Shown: positions 27,029 through 35,374 of the stretch, piece after piece | How the letters are laid out: the number at the start of each line of letters is the position of its first letter | Position numbering within the stretch: the first letter of the stretch is position 1 | Origin: Chryseobacterium daecheongense | GTDB lineage: Bacteria; Bacteroidota; Bacteroidia; Flavobacteriales; Weeksellaceae | NCBI GenBank assembly: GCA_027920525.1 | Contig: CP115858.1 | Span: forward strand, 4,402,001-4,466,000 | Direction of reading: 5' to 3' | DNA: 64,000 nt | Translations under genes and position numbers: made by a program | The notes under the pieces: model-generated | Seen by the model: the letters and a program-made list of their open reading frames with translations, nothing else | The model's database searches: none | What the model was told of the DNA's origin: nothing

Positions 27029-27925
27029 ATGATACTTATAATTTCTGAAAATAAGGAAAGGGCAACAAATGAAATCATACGTTGGCTTGTTTCGCTTGAA
27101 AAAGATTTTATCCGAGTACATGAAGACGAAATTTTTGAAATTAAAACAAAGGAAAAAAGAATATATATTGAGAGCCAAAGAAATTGTTTTTTTATTGACG
27201 AGATTACAAGCGTCTGGTACCGAAGAGGTGGTTTAAAGTTTTTAAGAAAGAAATATAAAAATCAAGCAATAGATATTCACATGAATGAACACCAGCACTG
27301 GCTTGAAGACTATGTGAGAAATTTTTTAGAAAAGAAAAATCACATTAATAAAGAAAGCAATTATCACGTTAATAAGCTTACTGTTTTAGATATAGCGAAA
27401 GAAATAGGTTTTGATGTTCCCGAGTATTTTTTAGCCGACAATACAGATAATGTAGAAATAAATGAAACTATTATCAAATGTATTGCGGGCAATGGAATTT
27501 TAAAATTCAAAGACTATCATGGGTCGATGTACACTTCTATTGTTAAGGAAAAAGAAAAAGAAGATTTTTTCATTACATTCTTCCAACAAAAAATTGAAAA
27601 AGATTTTGAAATCAGATCTTTTTATCTTAATGGGACAATTTGGTCTATGGCAATTTTTTCACAAAATGATAATCAAACTAAAGTAGATTACCGAAAATAT
27701 AACAAAGAAAAACCCAACAGAAATGTCAGATATAATCTACCCAAAGATATTGAAGAGAAAATTAAAATACTAATGAATAAATTAGATTTAACATCGGGAT
27801 CATTAGATTTTATAAAAAGGGGGAATCAAATTTATTTTTTGGAAGTAAATCCGGTTGGGCAATTTGGAAATGTATCGTTCCATTGTAATTATGGATTAGG
27901 ATTTGAAATCGCAAAAAGCTTATGA
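27029..27925 (+). CDS. gwsG: GwsG ATP-grasp peptide ligase (cluster 1)
   Basis: A 298-residue ATP-grasp enzyme of the graspetide type. Family blocks are ITSVWYRRGG (pre-ATP-grasp domain), EKDFEIRSFYLNGTIWSMAI, SQNDNQTKVDYRKYN and the C-terminal metal-binding block FLEVNPVGQFGN. These enzymes phosphorylate Asp/Glu side chains of the precursor core and join them to Ser, Thr or Lys side chains. The stop overlaps the next small gene by 4 nt (ATGA). A close paralogue is at 46035-46958, with the same YRKYN and NPxGQF blocks. Confidence 0.88.
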   Translation: MILIISENKERATNEIIRWLVSLEKDFIRVHEDEIFEIKTKEKRIYIESQRNCFFIDEITSVWYRRGGLKFLRKKYKNQAIDIHMNEHQHWLEDYVRNFLEKKNHINKESNYHVNKLTVLDIAKEIGFDVPEYFLADNTDNVEINETIIKCIAGNGILKFKDYHGSMYTSIVKEKEKEDFFITFFQQKIEKDFEIRSFYLNGTIWSMAIFSQNDNQTKVDYRKYNKEKPNRNVRYNLPKDIEEKIKILMNKLDLTSGSLDFIKRGNQIYFLEVNPVGQFGNVSFHCNYGLGFEIAKSL

Positions 27926-28104
27926 AGAAAATAATTAGAGAGAAAAATAAGCTACCACTCATATTTAAGCATATTGAGTTTTCTAAAAGCATGGTTATCA
28001 TTAAAAACAGATCCAACCTTACTTTTTTTGTCGAATGTGAAAAATACCAAACAGAATATCTGGTCAGATCTAGACCATATAAATCAATTAGTAGACTATT
28101 GTGA
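27922..28104 (+). CDS. Small protein between gwsG and gwsS (60 aa, cluster 1)
   Basis: Basic 60-residue protein starting MKKIIREKNKLPLIFKHIEF, with a possible beta-rich middle (MVIIKNRSNLTFFVEC) and ending KSISRLL. It overlaps gwsG by 4 nt (ATGA) and gwsS by 4 nt (GTGA), so translation of all three is coupled. A small gene in exactly the same position with the same overlaps is in the second cluster at 46955-47134. I know no named family; it could be a leader-binding or adapter protein. Confidence 0.65.
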   Translation: MKKIIREKNKLPLIFKHIEFSKSMVIIKNRSNLTFFVECEKYQTEYLVRSRPYKSISRLL

Positions 28105-29168
28105 ATTATTTTAATTTATTTAGTAATATTTTAATTACAAAAGGAGTTCAAAGAATTTCAATCACTGACCTACAAAGGGAAAAAACAGAATTATTTCCAT
28201 TAGAGTTGAGTGATATTATAGACGAACTTAAAGAAAAATCAATAGAAGATACGATCAATTCTTATGATTCAGAATCACAAGAATTCTTAAAAGAGTATTT
28301 AGAGATACTTTTAAATAATGAATATGGCTTTATTACAAAAGATGGTTGGGATTCTAATTTTCCACCTTATTCATTTGACTTTTCCGTACCTAATGAAATT
28401 ACTAATGCTTATTTGGAGATCAATGATTTAAGTATTCTAACGAGTATAAATCGCTCGTTATCAAATTTGGGCACCGAACACATTGTTATCCTTTATAATA
28501 AAACCTTATCAATTGAAAGTATTCAGTATATAGAAAATGTATTTAAAAATACAACTATCACTTCAATAGAAATATTTTCTAAATATTCTGAAATATTTAG
28601 CGAAGATGTTTTTGAAATAATTGAAGGTATATGTTCCAGAATTTATAATTTCGTTTTTTATTCCTGTAAAAAACCTCCATTTAAGCCTAAAGACAGATAT
28701 AAATTTAATGTAACTTTTACAAAAGAGCAAATAAAATTGAATTCTTGTGGAAAAGTAGATTTAAAATATTTTAATACAAATTTACCCAAGGTGCTTGAAT
28801 CTATCAATTATAATTCCTGCCTTTATAAAAAAATAAGTATAGATGTTGAAGGGAATATCAAAAACTGTCCTGCAATGTCTCAAAGTTTTGGAAACATAAA
28901 AAATACAACACTAGAAGAAGCTTTAAGACAAGAAGATTTCAAAAAATACTGGAATCTGAATAAGGATGAAATAGATATTTGCAAAGATTGTGAGTTCCGC
29001 TATATTTGTACTGATTGCAGAGCTTATACAGAACAAACTAAGATAAGCAAAGAAGGACTTGATGTTTCAAAACCACTAAAATGTGGTTACAACCCTTATA
29101 CTACTGAATGGGAGAAATGGAGTATAAATCCTTTGAAACAAAAATCAATAAAGTTTTATAGAATTTAA
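28101..29168 (+). CDS. gwsS: GwsS SPASM-domain peptide maturase (cluster 1)
   Basis: A 355-residue protein beginning with GTG inside the previous stop. The C-terminal half holds the SPASM-type Cys set: NSCGK (216), NSC (240), NIKNCP (256), CKDCEFRYICTDC (294, 297, 303, 306) and LKCGYNP (328), which should bind auxiliary iron-sulfur clusters. The N-terminal part has no CxxxCxxC radical-SAM motif, as I recall for this family. So it is unlikely to be a working radical-SAM enzyme by itself. Its partner is the ATP-grasp ligase upstream. Paralogue at 47131-48231. Confidence 0.85.
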   Translation: MNYFNLFSNILITKGVQRISITDLQREKTELFPLELSDIIDELKEKSIEDTINSYDSESQEFLKEYLEILLNNEYGFITKDGWDSNFPPYSFDFSVPNEITNAYLEINDLSILTSINRSLSNLGTEHIVILYNKTLSIESIQYIENVFKNTTITSIEIFSKYSEIFSEDVFEIIEGICSRIYNFVFYSCKKPPFKPKDRYKFNVTFTKEQIKLNSCGKVDLKYFNTNLPKVLESINYNSCLYKKISIDVEGNIKNCPAMSQSFGNIKNTTLEEALRQEDFKKYWNLNKDEIDICKDCEFRYICTDCRAYTEQTKISKEGLDVSKPLKCGYNPYTTEWEKWSINPLKQKSIKFYRI

Positions 29169-29208
29169 AACTACATTAGAACTAAGTCCTAATGATCGTA
29201 TTTTGAGA

Positions 29209-29703
29209 TTAATTGTTAATTTTAAAAACCCATTTATAAAACACCTCCGGACTTTTTTTATCTTGGTGTTCTGAATAGCTCTTAAGCCATGAAATATTCA
29301 TTAAATACTTTCCCAATGAAATTTCCTTTACGATATCATAATCGGTTTTAAAAATGCTCTTCAAATGAGCAATTTCTTTATCAGTTAAAGGAAGTTCAGA
29401 AATTTTAGATTTTAAAGAATATACCAATTTATGTTTTGAACGTGAAAAAAAAATATTTTGTTCAGTTTCAATAATGTCTATAAATGGATTATTTCTGTCC
29501 CAATCGTCATTAACATATTCTTTGAAGAAAGAAGCATATTCAGATCTAATTAATAGTTCTTTATAATGTTCTTCATCTATCATTCTCAATTTTTCTTCTG
29601 CAGCATTTTTCTGTTTTTCTTCAGGTATCACAGATATTTGTTTTCCGGATAATGGTTTTGCAAATATTAATTTATTCCTAAAATAATTTTTTAATATTTT
29701 CAT
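29209..29703 (-). CDS. Hypothetical protein (164 aa)
   Basis: Start at ATG 29703 (MKILKNYFRNKLIF); a longer frame overlaps the divergent recombinase. Charged, helical, soluble. Seen segments are EEKQKNAAEEKLRMIDEEHY and LPLTDKEIAHLKSIFKTDYD. Not recognised. It is divergent from the serine recombinase with 22 bp between starts, so the two may share a control region, and it may belong to the same inserted unit. It is convergent with gwsS. Confidence 0.5.
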   Translation of the reverse strand: MKILKNYFRNKLIFAKPLSGKQISVIPEEKQKNAAEEKLRMIDEEHYKELLIRSEYASFFKEYVNDDWDRNNPFIDIIETEQNIFFSRSKHKLVYSLKSKISELPLTDKEIAHLKSIFKTDYDIVKEISLGKYLMNISWLKSYSEHQDKKSPEVFYKWVFKINN

Positions 29704-29725
29704 ATCGTTTTTAAAAACTAAGATT

Positions 29726-30319
29726 ATGATAGTAGGGTATGCAAGAGTTTCAACATCCGAGCAGAACATTTTTACTCAAGTTGAAATATTAAAAGAAAAT
29801 GGATGTGAAAAAATTTTCACTGATGTTGCGAGCGGAATTCGTGAAGATAGAGCAGGATTAAAGGAAATGCTTACTTATTTACGAAAGGATGACATAATTC
29901 TGGTATATAAAACAGATCGAATTTTTAGATCACTCAAAAATATGATTGAGCTAATCGACAAATTTAATGAAAAAGGTATTCTATTTAAAAGTATTACAGA
30001 ACCGGCATTTGATACAACATCTGCTAATGGTAAGTTTATTATCCAGATTTTCGGAGCAGTAGTCGAATTTGAAAGAAACTTAATAAGTGAAAGAACAAAA
30101 TCTGGGTTAGAAGGAGCCCTGAAAAGAAAAAAACTTCTTGGCAGGCCAAAGGGATCAAGCCAGTTAAGCTTAGAAAAATATCAATTTGCCAAACACTTAT
30201 ATGATAATAAAAATATTCCTATAAACACAGCATGTAAGCAAGCCGGAATCAGTAAAGCAACTTTTTACAGAATTGATAATAGTTTACATTTGAAAAATAA
30301 TGATAACTCTAAAACTTAA
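29726..30319 (+). CDS. Serine recombinase, resolvase/invertase family
   Basis: A 197-residue small serine recombinase. N-terminal domain: IVGYARVSTSEQN with the catalytic Ser (about position 10), then YKTDRIFRSLKNMIELI with the conserved D-R-x3-S block, then ISERTKSGLEGALKRKKLLG, the E helix. The C-terminal HTH (KATFYRI) binds the crossover site. Size fits resolvases and invertases, not large integrases. No clear paired inverted repeat was found next to it, so its target is unknown. It overlaps the next gene's longest frame. Confidence 0.92.
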   Translation: MIVGYARVSTSEQNIFTQVEILKENGCEKIFTDVASGIREDRAGLKEMLTYLRKDDIILVYKTDRIFRSLKNMIELIDKFNEKGILFKSITEPAFDTTSANGKFIIQIFGAVVEFERNLISERTKSGLEGALKRKKLLGRPKGSSQLSLEKYQFAKHLYDNKNIPINTACKQAGISKATFYRIDNSLHLKNNDNSKT

Positions 30320-30341
30320 CAAATTTATTTCTATATTAAAT

Positions 30342-31301
30342 ATGAACTATGTTAAGCTATTAAAAGCAGATGATGGCCTTGAAAAGTTATTAATGTTCCT
30401 TGATATTTTTATATCTAGAAATTTAATAATTAAGATTGACAATTATCCTGATTATGATATCTCACAATACAGAAGATCAGAAATAACTGAATATTATTTT
30501 CGAAATAAATGGAATTTTAAATATCTGTTTGATAAAGTAATTAATTGTAAAATTCTAACGAGTAAAATATTCCACATTGACAGTTTAATAGATAGTTCAT
30601 TAATAAAAGGTAATTCAGATGACGACTTAGAACAATGGCTAAATGAAATTGATTATCATTCTCCAGAATTTTTTGCTGAAAACGGCACCAATCTAAATGA
30701 AATAGATGACTTTAAAGTATATGAAATAAGGCTATTACATATAGATAACAATGAAAAGGACATAATATACGAAGGCAGTTTTTTAGGAAATAATGATAAT
30801 ATTGATACCTTAGATTATGGAGTTTTTTCAAAACTAAAGGTTGATGCAATTAATAATTTTTTTGAGTTATTCTATTACGAGGTATTGGCCGAGGCTTATT
30901 TATTGTTCACTTCAAAAAATTACAAGCTCGCTTTTTTTGTCTGTTTTTCTGCATTAGAAAGTTTTATAAATACAGAACTTGGAGCTTATGAGGAAAACAA
31001 GCTTGAGAAGGGCAAACAAAAGCGATTAAATGAAAAATTAAAGAAACTATTTAAGTTAAAACTGACTACATTAGAAAAACATAAAATTTACACCTCAATT
31101 ATTAACGATTTAGCTCTTTATATAAAAACACGCAACACTATTGCACATGGAACAAAACCAATAGAAGTTACAGAAACTTTTACTAAAAGATTTTTAATAT
31201 TTACTTGTACAATATTAATTATATATCAAAATCAAATCGTTACTTTTCAACAGCTTTTTGAAAACTGTAAAATCATTACTGGCAAAAAAATCTTTTTATG
31301 A
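30342..31301 (+). CDS. HEPN-like protein after the recombinase (319 aa)
   Basis: ATG 30342 (MNYVKLLKADDGL) is chosen; an upstream in-frame ATG at 30300 lies inside the recombinase gene. Near the C-terminus, AFFVCFSALESFINTEL followed by IKTRNTIAHGTKPIEV gives the HEPN motif R-N-x3-H (about R264 and H269 from this start), in the right helical context. No full-length family is recognised. It follows the recombinase closely and might be its cargo or an RNase toxin. Converges with the DUF2971 gene, with stops overlapping by 6 nt. Confidence 0.6.
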   Translation: MNYVKLLKADDGLEKLLMFLDIFISRNLIIKIDNYPDYDISQYRRSEITEYYFRNKWNFKYLFDKVINCKILTSKIFHIDSLIDSSLIKGNSDDDLEQWLNEIDYHSPEFFAENGTNLNEIDDFKVYEIRLLHIDNNEKDIIYEGSFLGNNDNIDTLDYGVFSKLKVDAINNFFELFYYEVLAEAYLLFTSKNYKLAFFVCFSALESFINTELGAYEENKLEKGKQKRLNEKLKKLFKLKLTTLEKHKIYTSIINDLALYIKTRNTIAHGTKPIEVTETFTKRFLIFTCTILIIYQNQIVTFQQLFENCKIITGKKIFL

Positions 31302-32147
31302 TAAATAAAAATCTTTATAGTTGATACTAAATTTACTCTGTTCAAAAACAGCCTCACGAAATTTAACATTTGTATATCCTGATGTATTTACGATATTGAA
31401 TATTTGCTTTTTATCTTCTTCAGAAGTATTCAATCCGAACGTTATACCTATCAATTCAGATTTATTAAAATCGTTTAGGCAATTAGCACTAGTGCTAATT
31501 GCTCTCCATTCTCTTTCGTAAATCCAATCTTTTCCTTTTGCACAAATTATTTGATAAGGAATTGCCAACATCTGTTCAATAGGATAATCAGAAATATTTA
31601 TGACTGGAAATGATTCAAAATAATTTACAGGTACTAAATTACGAGTTAAAAGACCATTATTGATATCTTTAGCAAATTCAAGCACTAATCCTCTATGACT
31701 ATCTGCATAATGGCTCCACATTAATGTGGAATTCTGTACTTCTGAAAAACAAGTAATGCCTAGAAATTCTATAATATTTGAATAAGCACTATAAGAATTA
31801 ATTAAATTAAAATCTACAGGTTTTTTTAGCAAAACATCCCAAACCATTTTGTTAATTTCAGGTAATTTAATTCCAAAGAATTTATTGAATTTATTAAAGT
31901 TTTCTCTGCATTCTTCTTCTGTATTACCAAAGTTTAAATGAGCCTTACAATCGAAAGGATCATTAAAAGTATTAGGGGTAGCAAACCATAGTTGTCCATT
32001 AGCTAGGTTCTTTTTCAAATTATCATTTATCTTAGTGTATTTATAAAAAAAATCTGGAAGTAATTCTAGACTTTCTTCATAAGTTAGATCATAAGTATTG
32101 ATCCTAATTGATTCCATATTATCAATTTTCGTATGTGAGCTTCTCAA
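31296..32147 (-). CDS. DUF2971 domain protein
   Basis: A 283-residue protein; a start at ATG 32117 (MESIRINTYDLTYEESL) is also possible and would cost 10 residues. DUF2971 blocks: YKYTKINDNLKKNLANGQLW, FATPNTFNDPFDCKAH, ITCFSEVQNSTLMWSHYADS and HRGLVLEF, then KGKDWIYEREWRAI. The family is common in defence and mobile regions; its biochemical role is unknown to me. It ends inside the end of the HEPN-like gene (6-nt convergent overlap) and is divergent from hsdM. Confidence 0.8.
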   Translation of the reverse strand: MRSSHTKIDNMESIRINTYDLTYEESLELLPDFFYKYTKINDNLKKNLANGQLWFATPNTFNDPFDCKAHLNFGNTEEECRENFNKFNKFFGIKLPEINKMVWDVLLKKPVDFNLINSYSAYSNIIEFLGITCFSEVQNSTLMWSHYADSHRGLVLEFAKDINNGLLTRNLVPVNYFESFPVINISDYPIEQMLAIPYQIICAKGKDWIYEREWRAISTSANCLNDFNKSELIGITFGLNTSEEDKKQIFNIVNTSGYTNVKFREAVFEQSKFSINYKDFYLS

Positions 32148-32279
32148 ATATAGAAAACTTTTTTGTATTTGCAGATTTCACAAATGATGTTTTTAGACAA
32201 TTTAATTTATCTTCGCATAAATTATACAAGGTCTTTATTCATATTATAAGAATCCAGACCTTAATATTGAATTTATAGA

Positions 32280-33647
32280 ATGGATATTACTGCAAAGCTT
32301 TGGTCTTTTTGCCATATATTAAGACACGATGGCGTAGACAATGCTGATTATATAGAACAACTTACTTATTTGCTTTTTCTAAAAATGGCAGATGAAAGTG
32401 GCATCAATGTACCTATAGCTTGTCAATGGAAACACTTATTAGAAAGAAACGGTGAAGATCTGAAAGAGTATTACGAAAAAATTCTCCTTACTTTAAAAAA
32501 AGAAAATGGTATTTTGGGTCAGATATTTCAGGAACCGATTGCGAAAATAAAAAATCCTGTAAGCTTAAAAAAAATTATCGACGGTATTGAATCTATCGGT
32601 TGGACGAGTTTGGGAAAAGATGTTCAGGGAGAAGCTTTTGAAGGTTTACTTGAAAAAATTGCAAATGAAGGGAAAAAAGGGGCTGGTCAATTTTTTACCC
32701 CACGCCCACTTATAGAGGCAATTATAAATGTTATAAAGCCTAATCCTTTAGAAAAAAAAGATTTTAAAATATCTGATGTCGCTTGTGGAACAGCAGGTTT
32801 TTTAACGATGGCTGTGGATTGGGCAAAAAAAAATCTCTCAATAACGGAATGGGAAAAAGTTAAAAACAACTGTTATTATGGTCAAGAACTAGTTGTACGC
32901 CCTTACAGGTTAGCATTAATGAATTTGTTTTTACATGGAGTAGATCCTAAACTAGATTTAGGAGATTCAATATATTCAAATACTAAATATAAGAACAAAT
33001 TTGATTGTATAATCACTAATCCGCCGTTTGGAACAAGAGGAATAACTGGCTCTCCAAAATTGAGAAATTTTCCAGTAACTACAAGTAACATTCAAATTAA
33101 CTTTATCCAACATATTTACGAAGTACTAAATAAAAATGGAAGAGCTGCTATTGTATTACCTGACAGCAGTTTAACAGATGCAAAAGCTAAAGATGTATGG
33201 AAGATTATACTAGAAGATAAATCTTGCAACTTACATACTATTTTAAAATTACCAAAAGGAACTTTTAATCCATATGCCACAGGCGTAAAAGCATGTGTAG
33301 TATTTCTTACAAAAGGAATGCCTACAAAAAACTTATGGGTATATGATGCAAGAACAGATGTAGCAGATGTCAATAAATCATCTCGCCCATTAGAATATGA
33401 AAAACATTTTGGTGATTTTGTTAAAAGCTATGGAAATGACTGTAATGGAAGCAGTAAAAGGAACGAAACTGAGAGATTTAGAAGCTATACTTTTCAACAA
33501 ATTATCGACAGAGGTTTTGATCTATCTTTTAATAATATTTATCAACCGGATAAGTTAGAAAAACCCGTTTTCTATTTAAATAGGTTAATAACAAACTATG
33601 AGCAACAATTAAATTCGCTAAAAGAACTCAAAAAACTTTTAAAATAG
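32280..33647 (+). CDS. hsdM: Type I restriction-modification DNA methyltransferase
   Basis: A 455-residue N6-adenine methyltransferase. HsdM N-terminal helical domain (1-130) is followed by GQFFTPRPLI (136-145, motif X), DVACGTAG (166-173, SAM binding) and NPPF (247-250, catalytic motif IV). The C-terminal region (about 410-455) is a helical tail for contact with HsdS. It is followed after 5 bp by hsdS. There is no hsdR nearby; instead an AAA ATPase and an HNH-like gene follow. Confidence 0.92.
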   Translation: MDITAKLWSFCHILRHDGVDNADYIEQLTYLLFLKMADESGINVPIACQWKHLLERNGEDLKEYYEKILLTLKKENGILGQIFQEPIAKIKNPVSLKKIIDGIESIGWTSLGKDVQGEAFEGLLEKIANEGKKGAGQFFTPRPLIEAIINVIKPNPLEKKDFKISDVACGTAGFLTMAVDWAKKNLSITEWEKVKNNCYYGQELVVRPYRLALMNLFLHGVDPKLDLGDSIYSNTKYKNKFDCIITNPPFGTRGITGSPKLRNFPVTTSNIQINFIQHIYEVLNKNGRAAIVLPDSSLTDAKAKDVWKIILEDKSCNLHTILKLPKGTFNPYATGVKACVVFLTKGMPTKNLWVYDARTDVADVNKSSRPLEYEKHFGDFVKSYGNDCNGSSKRNETERFRSYTFQQIIDRGFDLSFNNIYQPDKLEKPVFYLNRLITNYEQQLNSLKELKKLLK

Positions 33648-33652
33648 AACCA

Positions 33653-35374
33653 ATGATTAAAATGCTATGTAAAATTCAATTGCGAGAAATTCTCGTTATG
33701 CAAAAAGGCACAAAACCTTCAATTCTTAATAAAAAAGAGTTTGATGGAAGCGTGCCTTATCTGGATATTAATGCATTGGAAACAGGAATCATTAAAGAGT
33801 ATACTTATAAGGAATTAGGTAATATAAGTGAAGAATCAGACATTCTAGTGGTTTGGGATGGTTCCCGTTCAGGACTGTGCTTTAAAGGTAAATTTGGTGC
33901 TATAGGATCAACAATGATGCGACTAACTCCACTATTATTCTCATCAGAGTATATTTATTATTTCATAAAAAGTAAATTTAGTTATATAAACAATAATACC
34001 AAAGGTAACAGTATTCCACATGTGGATCAAGATATATTTTTTGATATTCATATCCCGTATATACCTTTAGAAAAGCAAAATCAAGTTGTTTCTCTTATCG
34101 AAAAAAAATTACATCAGAAATATCTGTTATTACAATTACAAAAAAATAGTGTATTAAATACATTAACGGATATAAATGTTGAATATGAGCATAACGATGT
34201 AGATATCTTACAAAGTTTTGAAAATTTCAAACAGGCATTACTTACTCATGCGTTTTCTGGACAGCTTTCATCAGATTTTAGAAATAAAAATCTAAAGTCT
34301 AAATTAAAAAAACCTGAGTTAGTTGATTATGAACCATACTTAACCGAATTTTCAATACCTGATAGTTGGCATTGGATAAATCTTAGAAATATTTCTCAAA
34401 TAAGCGTTGGTTCTACTCCTAAAAGAAGCATAAAAGCATATTGGGATGGAAATATCCCTTGGGTAAGTAGTGGAGAATTAAAAAATTCCTATATTTTTGA
34501 TACTAAAGAAAAGGTTACTCAATTAGGTATTAAAGCAACAAATCTTAAAATTTTGGAAAAAGACACACTTTTGATGGCAATGGTAGGTGAAGGTAAAACC
34601 AGAGGGAAAGTAGCACTTTTAAAAATCCCAGCAGCTACTAATCAAAATATTTGTGCTATTTCCTTGATCAAAAATATTAATCCAAAATTTATTTTTTATT
34701 ATTTCCAATTAAGATATAAAGAAATAAGAAATGGATCTATTAATGCGAGATCTAGTAGCAGTCAGTCTGCACTAAATAGTATAATTATAGGAAAATTTAA
34801 TATTTGCTTACCGGATTATGAAGAGCAATGTTTTATTGTTAACCGTATTGATGAAATTTTTAGCCTTGTTGATAAACTATCTTCAGAATTTGAGCAAGCC
34901 CAAAGTGATCTAACTAAGCTTGAAAATTCAATTTTAAATGAAGCCTTTATTTTTAGTTATGAGGAAAATACAGATCAAAATGAGAAACTGACACAATTAA
35001 GGAGCAAGTTGGAATTTGAGAGAGCTAAAATTGAACAAAATAGAAAAGAAATACGTAAAAGTCAAGCAAAGTTTAAAAAAGAGCATTTTATGAAAAATAC
35101 TACTGACAATATAATTTCCGAACTTAAAAAAAAAGCTCTCAAATTATTCAAAAATAAAAATATCTCAAATGAAGACAAAATAAAATTATTTGAAAATTTA
35201 CAATCTACTATTCCTGGAATGGATTTCGACGATTTTTCAATTGCATTTCAAGAATTAGCACAAGAGAAACTTCACACAAACGAAGCTGAACCTTTTTTTA
35301 TTTCAAAAAACATTTCAGGCAAGCTTCACCATATCATTAATACAAATGAAAATTCAATACCTAAAACTTTATAA
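33653..35374 (+). CDS. hsdS: Type I specificity subunit with long C-terminal extension
   Basis: A 573-residue HsdS. Two target-recognition domains: TRD1 about 8-165 and TRD2 about 225-390 (DSWHWINLRNISQISVGSTP opens TRD2). Conserved helical spacers follow each: FKQALLTHAFSGQLSSDFR (about 190-208) and LTKLENSILNEAFIF (about 412-426). The final 140 residues, after 430, are a Lys/Glu coiled coil plus a helical tail not present in standard HsdS of about 400 residues. The end overlaps the AAA ATPase gene by 29 nt, so the extension may contact that protein. Confidence 0.88.
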   Translation: MIKMLCKIQLREILVMQKGTKPSILNKKEFDGSVPYLDINALETGIIKEYTYKELGNISEESDILVVWDGSRSGLCFKGKFGAIGSTMMRLTPLLFSSEYIYYFIKSKFSYINNNTKGNSIPHVDQDIFFDIHIPYIPLEKQNQVVSLIEKKLHQKYLLLQLQKNSVLNTLTDINVEYEHNDVDILQSFENFKQALLTHAFSGQLSSDFRNKNLKSKLKKPELVDYEPYLTEFSIPDSWHWINLRNISQISVGSTPKRSIKAYWDGNIPWVSSGELKNSYIFDTKEKVTQLGIKATNLKILEKDTLLMAMVGEGKTRGKVALLKIPAATNQNICAISLIKNINPKFIFYYFQLRYKEIRNGSINARSSSSQSALNSIIIGKFNICLPDYEEQCFIVNRIDEIFSLVDKLSSEFEQAQSDLTKLENSILNEAFIFSYEENTDQNEKLTQLRSKLEFERAKIEQNRKEIRKSQAKFKKEHFMKNTTDNIISELKKKALKLFKNKNISNEDKIKLFENLQSTIPGMDFDDFSIAFQELAQEKLHTNEAEPFFISKNISGKLHHIINTNENSIPKTL

